Assembly: GCA_037576215.1 (NCBI GenBank)
Contig: JBANDB010000007.1
Span: 4,309,001-4,373,000, forward strand
Length of the DNA: 64,000 nucleotides
Source: Armillaria gallica
Lineage: Eukaryota > Basidiomycota > Agaricomycetes > Agaricales > Physalacriaceae
Reading direction: 5' to 3'
The notes under the pieces were generated by a model, which saw nothing but the letters and a program-made list of their open reading frames with translations, ran no database searches and was not told the DNA's origin. Positions within the stretch are counted from its first letter, which is position 1, and each line of letters opens with the position of its first letter. Below are positions 1 through 12,843 of the stretch, piece by piece. Position numbers and translations under genes: made by a program.

Positions 1-2035
1 GTACTTGCATAATCCAAGTCTAACAAAAACTCATCTGAGAGCTCCTTAATTGCTTAGATAATGCAACCATTGGTGATGCCAGAATATTCAGCCACCAACA
101 CAGAGTTGACACCATCAAACCATGCACTGTGGGATCATGACAGTGCAGCTGGTGCCTTCAGATGAACCTGGCTCACTGAGTCAGAATAAGTGCATTGCTT
201 TCATATACATGTGTACAACAGTTGTTGCATGAAAGATCTGTTACAGATACAGTCTTGTTCATCTCCCTATACCATCACGCCAACTCTCTCAAGACTTGTG
301 CCTCCTTCTATCCTCTTCCACCTTCCAACATGACTTCCATGAAAATGTCTATCTCTATGAACTTGGGGGTCTCACTGCCATCTTTAATTCCTGCCCAGAA
401 CTCCTAGTCTACCACTGTCTCTCTATGTATCTGCACTCTCCCATGCCTGTCTGTGCACTCAAAATGTAACTTCCTCCATCTTTCATTTATTACCAAATCC
501 ATTTCTCAACTATAGAACACTTGTTAGTGGTATGCACATTGAGACAAATGCAAACCTGTACCTTCCACCTCACTCAGTCTCTTAGTCAACAATGGCATTA
601 CCTTAACAGAGGGACTGAACACATAGTTGGCTTGAGGAAGAAAAGATTAGTCTAATTTTGTCTCATGGAAGGTTTTCTTACTGTTGATTTCTGATTTACC
701 TGGTTATTGACCTCGGCACTGGTAGACAAGATTCATGGGCGATGAAATCCTCAAAAAAAACAGCTCCTCTTCATTGGCTGCACCAGCATCCCCAAAGGCC
801 AAATTACTTGCCAATTCTATAAGGCAGCAGTAATGGCTGTTATACATTCCTGTTGTCTTGTTAGCTAGTACTAAATGAATGGTGCATGAGCTAATGCAAT
901 CATAACAAAACCAAGTCTACATATGCATTCTCTGACACTCTGAGTCTGCCTAGTTTGTGTCTTGATCAATGTGTGTACCTCACATATCATAGACTTTATT
1001 GTATTAATCAGTGTGCTAGGAGGCATGTTAGAAATATTAAACTGAGAGGTATAGATCAACACCTAACTAAGAATTGAGTGCAGACACCGTGGTGATGAAA
1101 GACAGACTAATTACATGACACTGAGGCCTTTGAAAAAAATCATATTCACCAAAGAAGGAATAGCCTCACTGATACATTTTTGATATGAGACGTGGCAGAG
1201 TGAGGCATTTGCAGACCACACAAACACTCAAGACTGGAACAGTGTTTCCATCTGAGTTGATGATCTCCATGGCAATGAAACAAAGCCCACAAAAAGTGCT
1301 GCATTTTGTGGGATCATTGTGGCAATAGTCAGGATGGACGATAGTGATATGCTGCAGCATTCTAAGAGACAATTCAGTGGAGTCATTCGAGGAGAAAGAA
1401 AGAGACAGGAATAAATAAGAAAATTTCACTGTATATTGGCCCCATAAAAATAGGTGCAAACATAGGGAAGGCTGTGGCCATGCATAATGCTGGAGGGATC
1501 AGTCATTGGCAGTAGCAAATAGTAGTGTCGGGATTTCCTGAAAAGTACTTGCGAATTTGAAGTGGTTGTTGCATATGGGAAAGTGGCTATGCAAATCTAA
1601 CCTTAAGGATAACCAGGGGAACAGCTGTTTACTTGAAATATGTAGTGCTGAGATGCTTCAAAAGTAATGGTGTTGCCCCCACAGAAACAAAAGAATTTTT
1701 GTATATTATTATGCCCATACATTGAATACCTGGGAATTGGATACACAATAGGGCATACTGGGGAATTCCTCACCGGGGTTTAGTTACTAAATTCATGTCT
1801 TCGAACTCTGGCCTTGCAAACAAAACATAGTAGCAAAGCGCAACTAAAAAGCTGGTGATGTTGTTCAAATGTAGGTTATGATATTATGCTACTACAAATG
1901 AATACAAAAGGATTTTTTTAAATAGAAAAAACCATGCAGCGAGCACAGCAGGTACATGAGTTGGCGGCAGTCACTGCAGGAGGTGTCATTTGCTGGAACA
2001 GCAACTTCTGAATTGGTTTGGGGAGGTCACGAGGT
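1..2035. other. gene-poor AT-rich stretch
   Basis: I find no gene here. Reading frames are short and interrupted on both strands, none resembles a known family, and there is no exon-intron pattern like that of the genes further right. No tRNA or clear terminal repeats were seen. Confidence 0.6.
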
Positions 2036-2039
2036 TGTA

Positions 2040-3110
2040 TAGGGTCATGGCACACTAGGAAAATGGATGGGAAGGGGCCAAAACCCTGTTGACAGTGATG
2101 AGGAGGTTGGAAGAGGAAACAAACCTCACCACTAGATTCCCCGATGTCAAAAACAGAGATAGTGAGGTAGCTGTCATGGTGGCTGGGCCATAGGGGAGGA
2201 TATGGGGGAGATCACCTGGGTATGGGATGGGGTGTCGATACACAATGACAGGGGGCATCATTGTACCTAGCAAATGGAGGTTTCATGTTCCCCCACCAAA
2301 ATAATAGAGGATGTATGAGTATGGGGTCCCTGGGATGGCTACATGGGATGGGGAACATCCATGTTGGTGTTTGGCGAGGCGGGCAGCAGTGAGCGGGCAA
2401 ATTGTTGTATGATGGTGATTCTGGGTGCATTTGTTATGTCCTTGATTTCTCCATTGAAGCCTAAAATCATGTGGTTGTCATCATTGTTGTGTGCCATCAG
2501 CATCCCGGTCTTGATCCCTCCTCCTCAACATCTCCTGCCCTCCTGTGCTTCCCCCACGCAATCTTGTTACCTGGTGGCCCTCTCTTCAAGCATTCTCAAG
2601 GCCCTGCATCACAGAAAATTTGTCCCCCATCTCTGCCACCACCGTTGCTGACCTTTTGGCTATTGTCGTTGTCATTGGTGCTCACTCATTCGGGTCCCAT
2701 GGGAGCAGATGGGCACCAATATTGAATCTTTGGCTATATTCAAGATCTTTAAGGGCCACAGACCTAGTACACGAGGGTGATTGACACTGATATCATTGCG
2801 AGAGGTGGTGGATTGGTTGGGGGAGGGTGTTTCTGACTGCATTTTGTGCCATGGCGAGTATTGGTCGTTTTCATTGTCACCATTGATGGTGGGAAAGTTG
2901 TTGTAGTTGTCATTGGAAGAGACAGGGTGCTGCTTTGTTCAAGGGCTTATGTGGCTGGTGGGGGTGGGATGCACATAATCTGGGGCTCTTGGGGCCTCCG
3001 GATGTGTAAAAAGTATCTAAAAAGAGGAGTAAACTTAGAAATGCTGATAACATACCTTTGTACGCTGTCACACCCGCAGCGTGTCTAAGGGTGTAATTTT
3101 GCGAATTCAC
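2040..3110. repeat. dispersed repeat R1, copy a
   Basis: This roughly 1-kb stretch is repeated in the same orientation at about 8,190-9,170, with many substitutions and indels. Shared landmarks are the GGGGAGGATAT block near 2,195 (8,314 in copy b), the phrase around 'catgttcccccaccaaaat' near 2,284 (8,402), and the end near 'gatgtgtaaaa' at 3,002 (9,125). No frame stays open in both copies, so it is an old non-coding or decayed transposon-derived repeat. The family was not recognised. Confidence 0.7.
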
Positions 3111-4779
3111 ATACCTTACACATTAGCAAAGCAGAAGCACAGAGAGCAGACTAACAGTGCAAACGGCACGCGAAGAAGCAAGGTCACTGAGATTGAGAGC
3201 TCTATGATAGAAACAGAAGCAATGGAATTAAAACATAAGGACTTTGTTGTTGCACTGTACCTTACAGGCATGCATGACAATAAGGCCGAAGAGCGCACTC
3301 GCTAGCACAAACATCCGTCTGCAATAGAAAATTCAACTGTCAGTGGGATGCACTTGTATGCAGGCTGGGACTAATTTAGATAACTACGTGTCTGTAATCT
3401 ATGATGCGTGGTCCCTGGAAATCTGGAGAAATGATATCACATGTGGGGGTAATCAAAAGAACCCCAGGCATGGCCTAGAAACAGACTTCAGCCGATGGGA
3501 ATAGCGAGCGGGCTCAAAAGCTGAAGCATTCCTTGGTTACCGAGTCTAGAATATGACGCTGTCACCTTTGGAGCAGAACTGAAGGCCGAGTATGAAGGAT
3601 GATTGGTGATCTAGGATTAAGCAGCTATTGAGTACAAGTCAGCAAGCTACTCTGCTGCTAGGGTGAGTGATGTCGACATCGCTTAGCTCTTTGAGGATAC
3701 TAAAAAGAGGACCAAGCGGCACTCTGCCAAGAGCATTGTGCCAGCTCGGACGAAGAATTATCAGCTGACAAAGAATGTAACTTACTAAAGGACCATTTGT
3801 AATAATCAATCTCCCATAGTATAAGTAGGTAGAATTTCACGTAGTAAAACAAGATACCTACCCCACATACTGTAATAAAGTTTCAGTTTGGATCTGGACT
3901 TGTTGCAACACGTAAGAGTTAGTAGCTTCGAGTCTCAGCTAGAATGCAAGTTTAGCAAGCTCACAGAGAAATAGAACAAGAGAAACATTTTGGATAAAAA
4001 CTTCGGTTTACTTGAGATAAGAAAGAAATTCGGCGGCAGTGATGCTGCACCATCTTGAGAGTTTGCTGGAATATATCTGAGAGAAAGTTCTGTTCCTTTT
4101 CTGGTTCAGTGTAAGAAGGAGAAATTGTGTTGTGTCAGCCTCTGCATAGGTCTTGAGTAGTTTGCAAGGGAATCAGCCAGATTGAGCTGTTCTAGCAGTT
4201 GCACGAGGTGTGACAGGTGTGCGCAGTTGGACCTCGTGGCACCATTGTTAGGACAAGCACACTGTGTGTGAGGACTTGCAGGGACGGTTTTTGAGAGTAC
4301 TTGTGACTTGATTGGGAGTGCCGAGGGCCTCTAATTGCAATGAGTTTGGAAGTCAGGCTTAGCAACTAAGAGAAAGACGGTGGCACGTGCAGATTAAGTC
4401 TAGTGGCAGGTTGTACTTAGCAAGCTCACTGACCAAACTTGGTCAAATTGCGGATCTGCATATCCATGTGTTCCAGCTATTGAAATATACTTGCCTTGAG
4501 GGTTGCATGGTTCGCTGTGCTCTCTTGTAAAAGCTCCGAGGAATTCGAGAATTCGAGAACAGCTTGAGAAAACTACGTTGTTATGTGCATCGTTCTAGCG
4601 AGCTCGCTGAGATAAATTGAGATATTGTCGGCACACAACTGGAATTAAAATCCCTTGCTCCCCTCTGCACTTAAGGAGATTGTGTGTGTGTGTGTTTTGT
4701 GAGGTTGAGTGTGTGTTTTAGTGTGTTCACGCTAGGCTGTGCTCAGTTTCATGGGTGCCCATCACCAGCCTTGTCAATG
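3111..4779. other. unannotated stretch with a TG microsatellite
   Basis: No gene was recognised. A short (TG)n-like tract lies at about 4,681-4,730. The stretch 3,780-3,960 resembles a retroelement long terminal repeat in texture (AT-rich, AATAAA-like signals), but no paired copy or terminal TG/CA repeat was found in the window. Confidence 0.5.
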
Positions 4780-4784
4780 CCCAC

Positions 4785-5175
4785 AAGAGGGCTATTCAGG
4801 GAGTAGATAGACGTCGCAGCAGAGGGAGGTGGTGGTAAAGGAAGTAGTAGCACAGCCACTCAATGGGTGCTCAGTTGGTTGGGCCATGGTGAGCTAAATT
4901 GATGCTTGACATGCATCCTGTAGTCTGTGCTCACCCTCCAAAGCCCTAATTGTGAATGGGATACATTCTTTGATATATATTCCATACAAGAAGTAATAAG
5001 AAGCAGCTGCCCACCAGTTTCCTTAGCACTATAAGCATCCTGAAAGCAGCTGTCTATAAAAGGGCCTTTATTTGGTCATATTAAATTCTAAGGTAAAACT
5101 TAAAATGCAGGATCCAGGATCAAAATGTAGCACAAAAGAACGAATCCTCATAAACTCAGACTCATAATTGGGTAC
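4785..5175. repeat. dispersed repeat R2, copy a
   Basis: This matches about 9,230-9,575 in direct orientation. Both copies share 'gcacagccactcaat', 'attctaaggtaaaactta' and 'aaactcagactc'. No coding frame is preserved. In both places R2 follows an R1 copy, but the R1-R2 gap is about 1.7 kb on the left and only about 60 bp on the right. Either material was inserted between them on the left or lost on the right. Confidence 0.65.
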
Positions 5176-8100
5176 AAGTTTGATGACAATAAAGTGACCG
5201 TGTTCTCCAAGGATAAATTGGGTGCTCTGGACAGCGGCAGGGGGGTTTCCTCAGCATGTGTTTGTATCCAAGCTGATACATGTAGAGATAGAAATCTGCA
5301 AAAATAAACATGAGGACAAGTTATCGTAATGCAGCGGAAACTCGTGACCCTTGGAAAATACAATGTCCTGATCAATTAGTACAGATAATATAGTAATACA
5401 AGGTTCATTCACTGCAGTAATTACAATGATCCAATACCTATAATAAGTCGCGCTCTTCAGTAATCCCTCCTTCAAGGATTTATCAAACGTCAGCCAGTGG
5501 AGGAAGGGAAGTACACATCAATGAGTGCTAGTATAAGATCCACGGGTGGAAATCTGAAGTTTATCCCTTGCAGGTCATAGCAGTGAGGATGGTTCCATGG
5601 ACAAATTTGCCAAAACCCGGGTCAGAACGAAGTGAAACTTGTGATATTGAATAGTGTTCCTGGTTGATATCCATGGCTTCTTGAACAACTTGAAGAGAGC
5701 TTGACTTTCCATGGATATCGATAGCCTAGTATGTACTCTTCAAAATCCTCGAGGTTTTCTCACCATGGTATGGTCACAGTCCCCCACATTGGGTTCTTCG
5801 AGGCTCAGGGAGTGTATCAAGGCCACCAGGTAACATACTTGAAGCATCCTCTGGGAGCATCTGAACAGTGTCGAGTCCCTCCTTCCAATCTGCTTCTGGA
5901 GGATTTGCAAGAGTCAGTTGTTTTTTCCCTCCATCACATAAGAAACATCGGTAAATACCTTGCAAAGAAGGTTCTCCATCCTTTCTACCTTCTCCTCCAA
6001 GCTCTTGGCATAGCTGAACAGAATGTTGAGTAAAATGTGAAAGTGTGTGTGAACACGAACTGCTTCCACCGTGCACTCTAGGTTGCAATATTAGTGGGAG
6101 ATGGTGCCGCTGAGGTCGTCGCATGGACCTGTATAGTCGTGCCCATGATGCATGATGGTTTGTATCCATTTTCCTCTCACGGAGAGACAGTTGTTGTCAA
6201 TTCAATTGAAGCTGAACATGTAGGGCTTCATCCTTCTGCAATGCATGGTCTATTGCAGCTTGAGTTTCAGTCTTCATTCCCTCTTTGAAATTATCTTCAA
6301 TTCTACACCTAAGTCAGAGGTCCGATCAGATGGCACATTTGAGCGATGTTAGCTAAGGGGTGTACCTTTTCAAAGCATTGATTTGCCTGAAGAAATCCTG
6401 GATCATTGACCTGTTCACTTTTGATTGACTTGAGATCCTCCAATACGGCCACAAAGGTACCTGGAGGGTGCACGCCGAATAGGAATCAAATTAGGTCTCA
6501 GAAATTGAGGCTACGTGAATACTTGAGTATCAACAGCTCACCTGAGTCTGATGCCAAGCTGTTCATGAGACAATTGAGTGTATCTTCAGCAGAATGCTCA
6601 AATCGATCTGCTCCAATCTCTTTTCAATATTTCTTGTTGGGTCACTGGTCACAGTCTCACATGTAAATGTTGGAAAATGTCACACCGGCCAGTCAAGGAG
6701 AACAAGAAGAAACGAGCTGCTGATGTCACCACCTTCTCAGGGCTCTCCAGGCTTCCCTTCCACTATCATGGCCTGATTACATGCTCCATCATCGAGGAAA
6801 AAAATATTGCTTGATGGTGTCGTATTATAATATAAGAAGTAACAGGGCACCAAGTATTACAACATACCTCCATGGCCGCACTTCCTCCAGAGCTTGTAGA
6901 GCTATCATAAATGAGGCCTGGCACTCTGAAATGCCATCCTCGACCCAAACGACTGAGCATGGAAAGCCGTCTGAGCCTTCTCGAAATATATAACATCTTC
7001 TCCTTGAGCAAATTTATACCAATATCTCGAAGAAGTACTGCCCTTTGCTTCAAGCTCCCTCCATAGCCTTCTGAGCAGCATTACGATGTATCTCCTTCCG
7101 CCGAGCAAGGTAAGTCTTCATTAAATCAAGCTTTTGTCAGCAGTGAGCACTGACTTTGCCTTGAAGTTACTTAAATCCAAGCTTGAGATCATGAGTGAAT
7201 TTTCCTTGTTATGCAATACAAAGAAGAGTCTAATGACAGATGTAAGTACCAAATCATGTTTGACACTACTGTCATTCCATCAGAGAACTGAAAACCTTGC
7301 AAAGACCCTCAAGTTCACCACAAGGTCCCATTCTGGTCTTTTGCAACATTCCTCAGCTCAGGGTCATGGTGATGAAGTCCTACAGAGTGAAGAGCATTCA
7401 TGTGTTTCCAAACAGTTTGGCTATATACATTCATGAGTGATCAGAATCAAAAGCAAAATGTTGTTCGAGACAACTCACAGTTCCTCCGCGTTCATCCCTG
7501 ATTCGTCCCAGCGAATAACAACAGAATACTTCATCCATGTTGCTCAAGATCTTAATTCCTCTAGATTTGTCGGGCATTGTAAATGCACCGTAATGCACAG
7601 GTGCAAGGTTGTCCAATTGGTGATGAGAAAGAAGCCGGTACGCATGAGGCTCCATGTTCATAGCCTCAAAGTGATGCTGGGAGTATATCTTAGCAATTAT
7701 AGAGATGACGGTTCCTTGGCTGTCAGTAAGCGATCCTCGCCATACCTGTGTGTTAAACTGATCCACGAAGTAGTTGCATTGAATGTACATCTCTAATACC
7801 TTTTACCAAGGCAAGCCACCCAACAAAGCAAATGGGACCTACCTTTGTTGATCATCTGTTACAGCGAACCAACCACTCAATTTTCTTTCCTATGGGTGAG
7901 ATGTCATCATTCAGTTTGGCATGCCTATATGAAGGCACCAGCGATGGGTGGGAGGTCGCACATCTAGCAGGCTTCGCATATCGCTACTAGTTGTGAACTG
8001 CAAGAGAACATTGAGTATAGATTATGAAGGGGGAAGTGGAAGGACCAACCTGTTGGTGTCAATGCTTCTAAGTCTATCAGCTCATCATCATCTTTATACA

Positions 8101-8185
8101 GACACGATGATGTCGACTGGGTCTCATATTCCTCAATTGTGCCACTAACCTGAATCATTAGCACCATTGGGCAGGGAAAAATGGG
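5176..8185. other. gene-poor stretch with decayed minus-strand frames
   Basis: No intact gene was found. On the minus strand around 5,940-6,030 one frame reads YAKSLEEKVERMENLL, which looks like the coiled coil that follows the Zn2Cys6 cluster in fungal transcription factors. No cysteine cluster or continuing domain is visible and the frames are interrupted. Minus-strand frames at 6,905-7,108 and 7,431-7,790 are open for 67 and 119 codons but were not recognised. It may hold relics of one or more genes or transposons. Confidence 0.35.
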
Positions 8186-8189
8186 GCAG

Positions 8190-9170
8190 GAAGGCGCCGA
8201 AACCTCATCGACGGTGATGATGGGGTCAGAGGGCATAACGGACCTCAGCATTGGATTTCCCGATGTTGAAAACGGGGGTGGTGAGGTCATCGCCACAGTA
8301 GCTGAGCTGTAGGGGAGGATATCAGAGAGGGAGCCTGGACATGGGGATGGGATGGCAACACACGATGAACGGGGGTTGGGGGTCCTGGCGTACATCGGAT
8401 TCATGTTCCCCCACCAAAATAGAGAGGGATACACCAATCTCGGGTCACTGGGGGGCTCCATGGTGTGGAGGACACCAATGTTGATGTTCAGCAGGGTGGG
8501 CAGCAGTGGGTGGAGAAATGGTCATATGGGCATGATTCCAGGCGCATTCGTTGTGTCCTTAGCTCCTCTATCGATGACCAAAAGAGCATGACAGTCACCA
8601 CAGTCGTGCATCATCGGTGTCCTGACCTTCCTTCCACTGTCCTCCTCAACATCTCTGGCTGTCCAATGTTATCCCTCAACACCCTTCTTTCCCAGTATTC
8701 CTTCCCCGAATAGTCGCTTGGCTCCACATCAGAGTAGAACTGCCCCTGGCCCCATCGTCATCATCGCCATTGTCTTGTTGGATATCCTCGTTGTAGCCCA
8801 TTTCGCCTTTGGTAGTCCCTCCCATGCTGAGATGGCATCCAATAGCGAATCCACAGACATGCTATATACTCTTGTGGTGTGCAGAAATTGTCTTCAGCGG
8901 CGATTGGCACCGATCTCGATGCAGGAGGTGCTGAGTACGTCAGGGTGGGATGGGGATCTGTTTTCGTGGGCATGGCAGTGGTTGGCATGGATCATCATTG
9001 TTCTGGGACCTACTGGTGTTGTCATCATCATCATGGATGCAGGAATTGCAGCGCTGCCTCGACCAAGGGCTTACTCAGGTGGTGGGGACAGGATAGACAC
9101 AGACTGAGGCTCTTGGGGCCATCAGATGTGTAAAACGGACATAAAAAGAAGAGCAAGTAGTAGAATAATA
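8190..9170. repeat. dispersed repeat R1, copy b
   Basis: Second copy of the R1 repeat (see 2,040-3,110), same orientation, no preserved reading frame. The right edge is marked by the same 'gatgtgtaaaa' phrase followed by an AAAAGA-rich run. Confidence 0.7.
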
Positions 9171-9229
9171 AAATACATGCCTTTGAATGTCCACGAAACA
9201 GATATTGAGGCCTTGAAGAGTGGACCATG

Positions 9230-9575
9230 CACCATTGAAGATGGGAAAAGGCAAGAAAGAGTGGCACAGCCACTCAATTGGTTCCTCTGTTCATCAGACC
9301 ATGGCAAGTGATGCACTCTATTCTCCCACTCTGAAGCCTGAGAATTTAGTGAGCTATACTGGCTGATACATTCTCCATGCATAAACATGAACGAAAAGAC
9401 CGTCTTCTAGTTTATTTAGCATAATATTAATATTCTGAAGGAAAACTGTTATCATAAAAGGAGCGTGTTTGTCGCTGTTGAATTCTAAGGTAAAACTTAA
9501 AAGTAAGGGTCCTGGATCAAAATGCAGCGCATAAGGATGAATCCTTGTAAACTCAGACTCGTAATTTTACATTAG
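9230..9575. repeat. dispersed repeat R2, copy b
   Basis: Second copy of R2 (see 4,785-5,175), lying directly beyond R1 copy b. The matching core includes 'gtaaaacttaaaa' and 'aaactcagactcgtaattt'. Non-coding. Confidence 0.65.
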
Positions 9576-10640
9576 CTAATACATTCATTATACCGAAACT
9601 GGAGAAAGTGTCATCCGTACAACCTGTATGACCATTGTATGGCCATACCGTACACCATACCATACCATTGAAGGCCTTCAATGAGACCCTTATGGTACAG
9701 TTACGGGCAACCCATACCCGTCAACTGCCTGTAACTTTTATGGCCGTACCCGTATACAGGTACAGTGGGCATCCCTAGCCTGTGCAGGTGTTGTTCACTG
9801 CAAAGGCATGTATATATATTTTTATTTCTGAAATAGTATATGTCCACCTATAAATAGAATATAATTATTGTTTATGAAATGTGTGAGTAGTCTAGTTGAT
9901 ATCTGCATTGCTTAGCCATAATTAAGCCTAGGATGTGAGGCCTTGAGGTTTCGAACTCTCTTGCATGCAATGATTTTTTTTTCCAATTCTAAGAAATCAG
10001 GTTACTTTAAACTTTAAAGCTCAAGGGGGAGGCAGGGCTAAAATCTGGCACATAGGGTAGGGGGGAGGGGGGGAGGGGTCCAAGCCTTAAACGCGAAAGT
10101 GACATGCACTTTGCATGCTCTATTTTAGGATATAGCACTGTAGGACTTACCTAGTGGTCCAATTTCTCTTTATTTCAATAGCCTCATCTGAACAGAGATT
10201 GTTTCATTGTGAAGTACTCACCGTAGACATGTTCCTTGCTAATGTGAGGTATGGTAGCCAAGCGGCAATTATCGGCAGCATACCGGCACATACCGGCACC
10301 ACTCCGGTAACTAAGATTTGTGTTACTAAGCTATCCTAATATGTATATATTACTTCCCTATATGGCAGGAGAGGGGGGGGAGGGGGGGTCCAGCCCATCC
10401 TTAAACACAAAAATGTACGTCATGTGTCTTTCTTGAATCCCGCCGCCCCCTTGTTAAAGCTTGCTTAATGCCACTAATTGCAGTAAGAGCAGAACACAGA
10501 GCGCACTGGGATGCCATGCTAACTCATTCGAAGGACCGGGATCCTCATGAGCATTGATTTCGTTTGAAGGAACGACCTGTACATAGATTTAGGACTCGTA
10601 TCCGCCGTGCTTGCAGCGGCCCTCTTGGCTAAGTTGACAT
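9576..10640. other. non-coding, low complexity and G-rich tracts
   Basis: No gene was seen. 9,640-9,780 is a low-complexity stretch built from CCATAC/CCGTAC words. Two long G-tracts occur on the plus strand (about 10,059-10,078 and 10,370-10,388). Each is followed by a related sequence containing 'tccaagccttaaacgc' or 'tccagcccatccttaaacac', so the tracts belong to a short duplicated unit. Both could form G-quadruplexes. Confidence 0.5.
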
Positions 10641-10644
10641 ATAG

Positions 10645-12440
10645 GCTTGCTTGATTTTTGAATGAGCGGTCTGACCGCTAGAAGCGCTGAGAAGGAAAGA
10701 AGAGGAACGAAGTCAGTGGTTCATGGGAGAGGCGAGTCGGCGTGCGGACCGGATGAACCCGGGTTAAGTTGCTGCCTCTGCTAAGGTAGGGCTAAAAAAT
10801 GGGTATTAATTAACATCGGCTTATTAACACTGTTATTAACACGTTAATAACAATTTAATAACAGGGAACTCCATCGCACCTTGTGAATAAAGGTGAATAA
10901 TCAGGCTTGGCCAGGCCTGTGACCACCGTGCCGTTCCACTCTGCCAGGCACAAAAGTGGTATTTCTTTCTCGTCACCCTTCAGCGACACGGTCGAACTCG
11001 AAAAACATGAATCTCGACGCTTCTTCCTCCGAAGCAAATGCTGCTTGGGTGCTGCACACGATCGGCGGAGTTTCCAGTCTGATGGAGTTGTAATCAGTGT
11101 CGGCAGACACGTCGAGAGGGACTGTAAAAGATCAATTGAGCCAATGTACGAGTGGTTTTGGATTCCTCAACCGACCTTTTGTTATTAGCTTGTCCAAAAA
11201 TTCTTTTTTCACCTGTTATTCACATTATTTCGCAAGAAAATTATTAACTGTTAATAACCTAGTGAATAAATGTCCCCCGCGGCCCGATGTTAAATAACAT
11301 GTTATTAACAGGACCGGGAATTATTAGCCCTGCCTTAGCCTCTGCCTTATGGTGACACGCTCAAGTTATTGTTGGAGCGAGTGCGAGGTTCGTTCCTCTG
11401 TTCTAACCTTGTACAACACCGTGAGTGGAGATAACATGATAATGATACTGCGCTTTCAACATGTCCTCCTCCTTCTTTTCTGCTCCTGCCGCCATACCCT
11501 CGGACCTGGTCATCGGTCGTTGATGTCCGACGACTTCTTGGTGATGCGCCTGCCTACGCGTTATGGAAAATCTGGGGACAATTTTGGACCTCAAGGTCAC
11601 CAGTGCTTAGTGCTCATGGCTCCGTTCCAGCGAGCGAGTCGAGTCCGGACGAATCATCAATGTTCCAGTGTCATTCCTTGCGCCTCGTACAGCTTCCAAC
11701 CCGCTTTTCTTCATTGTATTTGTCGGTCAGGCGTTTCCCACTTCCTGATTTTCTCTCTTCCGCTCTTTATCCATAACCTTGGTAAGATGTCCGCGAAACG
11801 GTTTGCATGTTGTCCCTCGTCGCCGAGGAATCGGACTGCTCTTGTTGCTTCGGGCAGGTGTAACCTTCTCTTTTAGACTCGATCACGATGTATAGTATCT
11901 GGACTAAGATGAAGAGCAAATAGTGCAACTGCAAGAATTTGACGACATGGTGCAGGTGAGTACAGTTCACTATAACCGCGTTTGATGCCTAATAAATGGC
12001 AGCCGGTCAAGATACCGATACTCGAATACGTGAAAACCGGAATGTGCTACAGTGGGACGAATACATGACAAACTAGAGTCTGCCTGCCAATTATATATGC
12101 CATCAGTGCATACTTCTGCTGCGAACGCCCATACGACGCTTCTGAAAGCAACAACAGTACGAGGATGGCCTCGCTTTCGACGCACATATGCTCTTTCAAC
12201 ACGGCGTTAGAGCCATTATCTTTGCCTGTAAAGACCTCAGATGTCTCAGTGCTATCCTCAATACGACGATGACATCTATCCCTTCCCGAATGAGGTACGT
12301 AGCATTTCGAAGTGTGCGAGACGGAAATTTGAGTATGGAAATTATTTTCGCAGTTAATCCCCTTTAAGCACGGTAGTATAACGTCGCGTTTCATCTTTAC
12401 GCACCTTGTCCACATGTAATCGATTCTCGACGGCGAAGAA
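10645..12440. repeat. repeat module D, copy 1 (interrupted)
   Basis: Copy of a dispersed module, about 1.3-1.8 kb long, also found at 26,265-26,740 (partial), 26,890-28,160, 32,790-34,090, 36,978-37,556 (3' part) and 45,300-46,480. Shared landmarks are the 'gcggaccggataaacccggg' word, a CGTTATTGGAAA region, and a strongly conserved GGTGAGTACAGTTC word (here near 11,955) that looks like a splice donor. This copy is split by a 558-bp insertion at 10,781-11,338. No continuous frame is shared by all copies; it is either a non-autonomous element or a decayed gene. Confidence 0.65.
10781..11338. mobile_element. 558-bp terminal-inverted-repeat element
   Basis: The left end CTAAGGTAGGGCTAA and the right end TTAGCCCTGCCTTAG are inverted repeats matching at 14 of 15 positions. 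The element is flanked on both sides by the 6-bp direct repeat CCTCTG (10,775-10,780 and 11,339-11,344), as expected of a target-site duplication. Other D copies lack this block, which supports insertion. The ends are followed by TTATTAAC/GTTAATAAC words on both sides. The interior has no recognisable transposase, only short frames, so it is a non-autonomous DNA transposon. The superfamily was not assigned. Confidence 0.75.
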
Positions 12441-12741
12441 CTGTTTCCTTGCAATCTAATCGACAGCTTAGCGCTACCACGAAGCGAGTCTCAAGGATTC
12501 TCTTTGACCACTCTGTTTCCAGAAGCGAAAAACATTGCATCCAAATGCAATTATCTCGTGGTAGGACTCGACCTACCGACCGTACTAATATACCAATAGA
12601 GAGTAAGCGTTCGCATTCGTTGATATCACGCAAGTGACGGCAAGGCTCGGACATGTACATAAATGTTTTTGAACCCCCAAACTTCAGAGCGGTGTACTGG
12701 AAGAATAACGCGCAGTGAAGAAAAGGGAACGAAAAACACAA

Positions 12742-12843
12742 CATACGCCCCCAGGAGGGCGCATGGTGCGATCTCTCTTGTTGGGAATTGAACCCAACAC
12801 GAGAAAGCGACGTAGACGCTTCGCCAGTACGCCACCAGAGAGT
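12742..12843 (-). repeat. tRNA-like (SINE-like) unit 1
   Basis: Read on the minus strand, 12,842-12,773 resembles a tRNA. CTCTCTG pairs with a terminal AGAGAG. An A-box-like TGGCGTACTGG follows, then an AAGCG/CGCTT anticodon stem, then a T arm with B-box GGTTCAATTCC. Downstream is a GC-rich hairpin (GCGCCCTCC ... GGGGGCG) and TGTTGTG. Six further copies of this arrangement occur in the window, all on the minus strand. A SINE with a tRNA-derived head fits better than a true tRNA, because copies differ mainly at the anticodon arm. Confidence 0.5.

Noticed and set aside
3780..3960. LTR retrotransposon end
   Set aside because: No second LTR, primer-binding site, polypurine tract or gag/pol sequence was found in the window.
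5774..6169. Possible Zn2Cys6 transcription factor on the minus strand
   Set aside because: Only a coiled-coil-like phrase is present. There is no Cys6 cluster, no downstream regulatory domain and no continuous exon chain.
12773..12842. Functional tRNA gene (apparent valine-type anticodon TAC)
   Set aside because: The base before the anticodon is C rather than the near-invariant T, the acceptor stem has a mismatch, and related copies have altered anticodon arms. A SINE-like repeat is the better reading.
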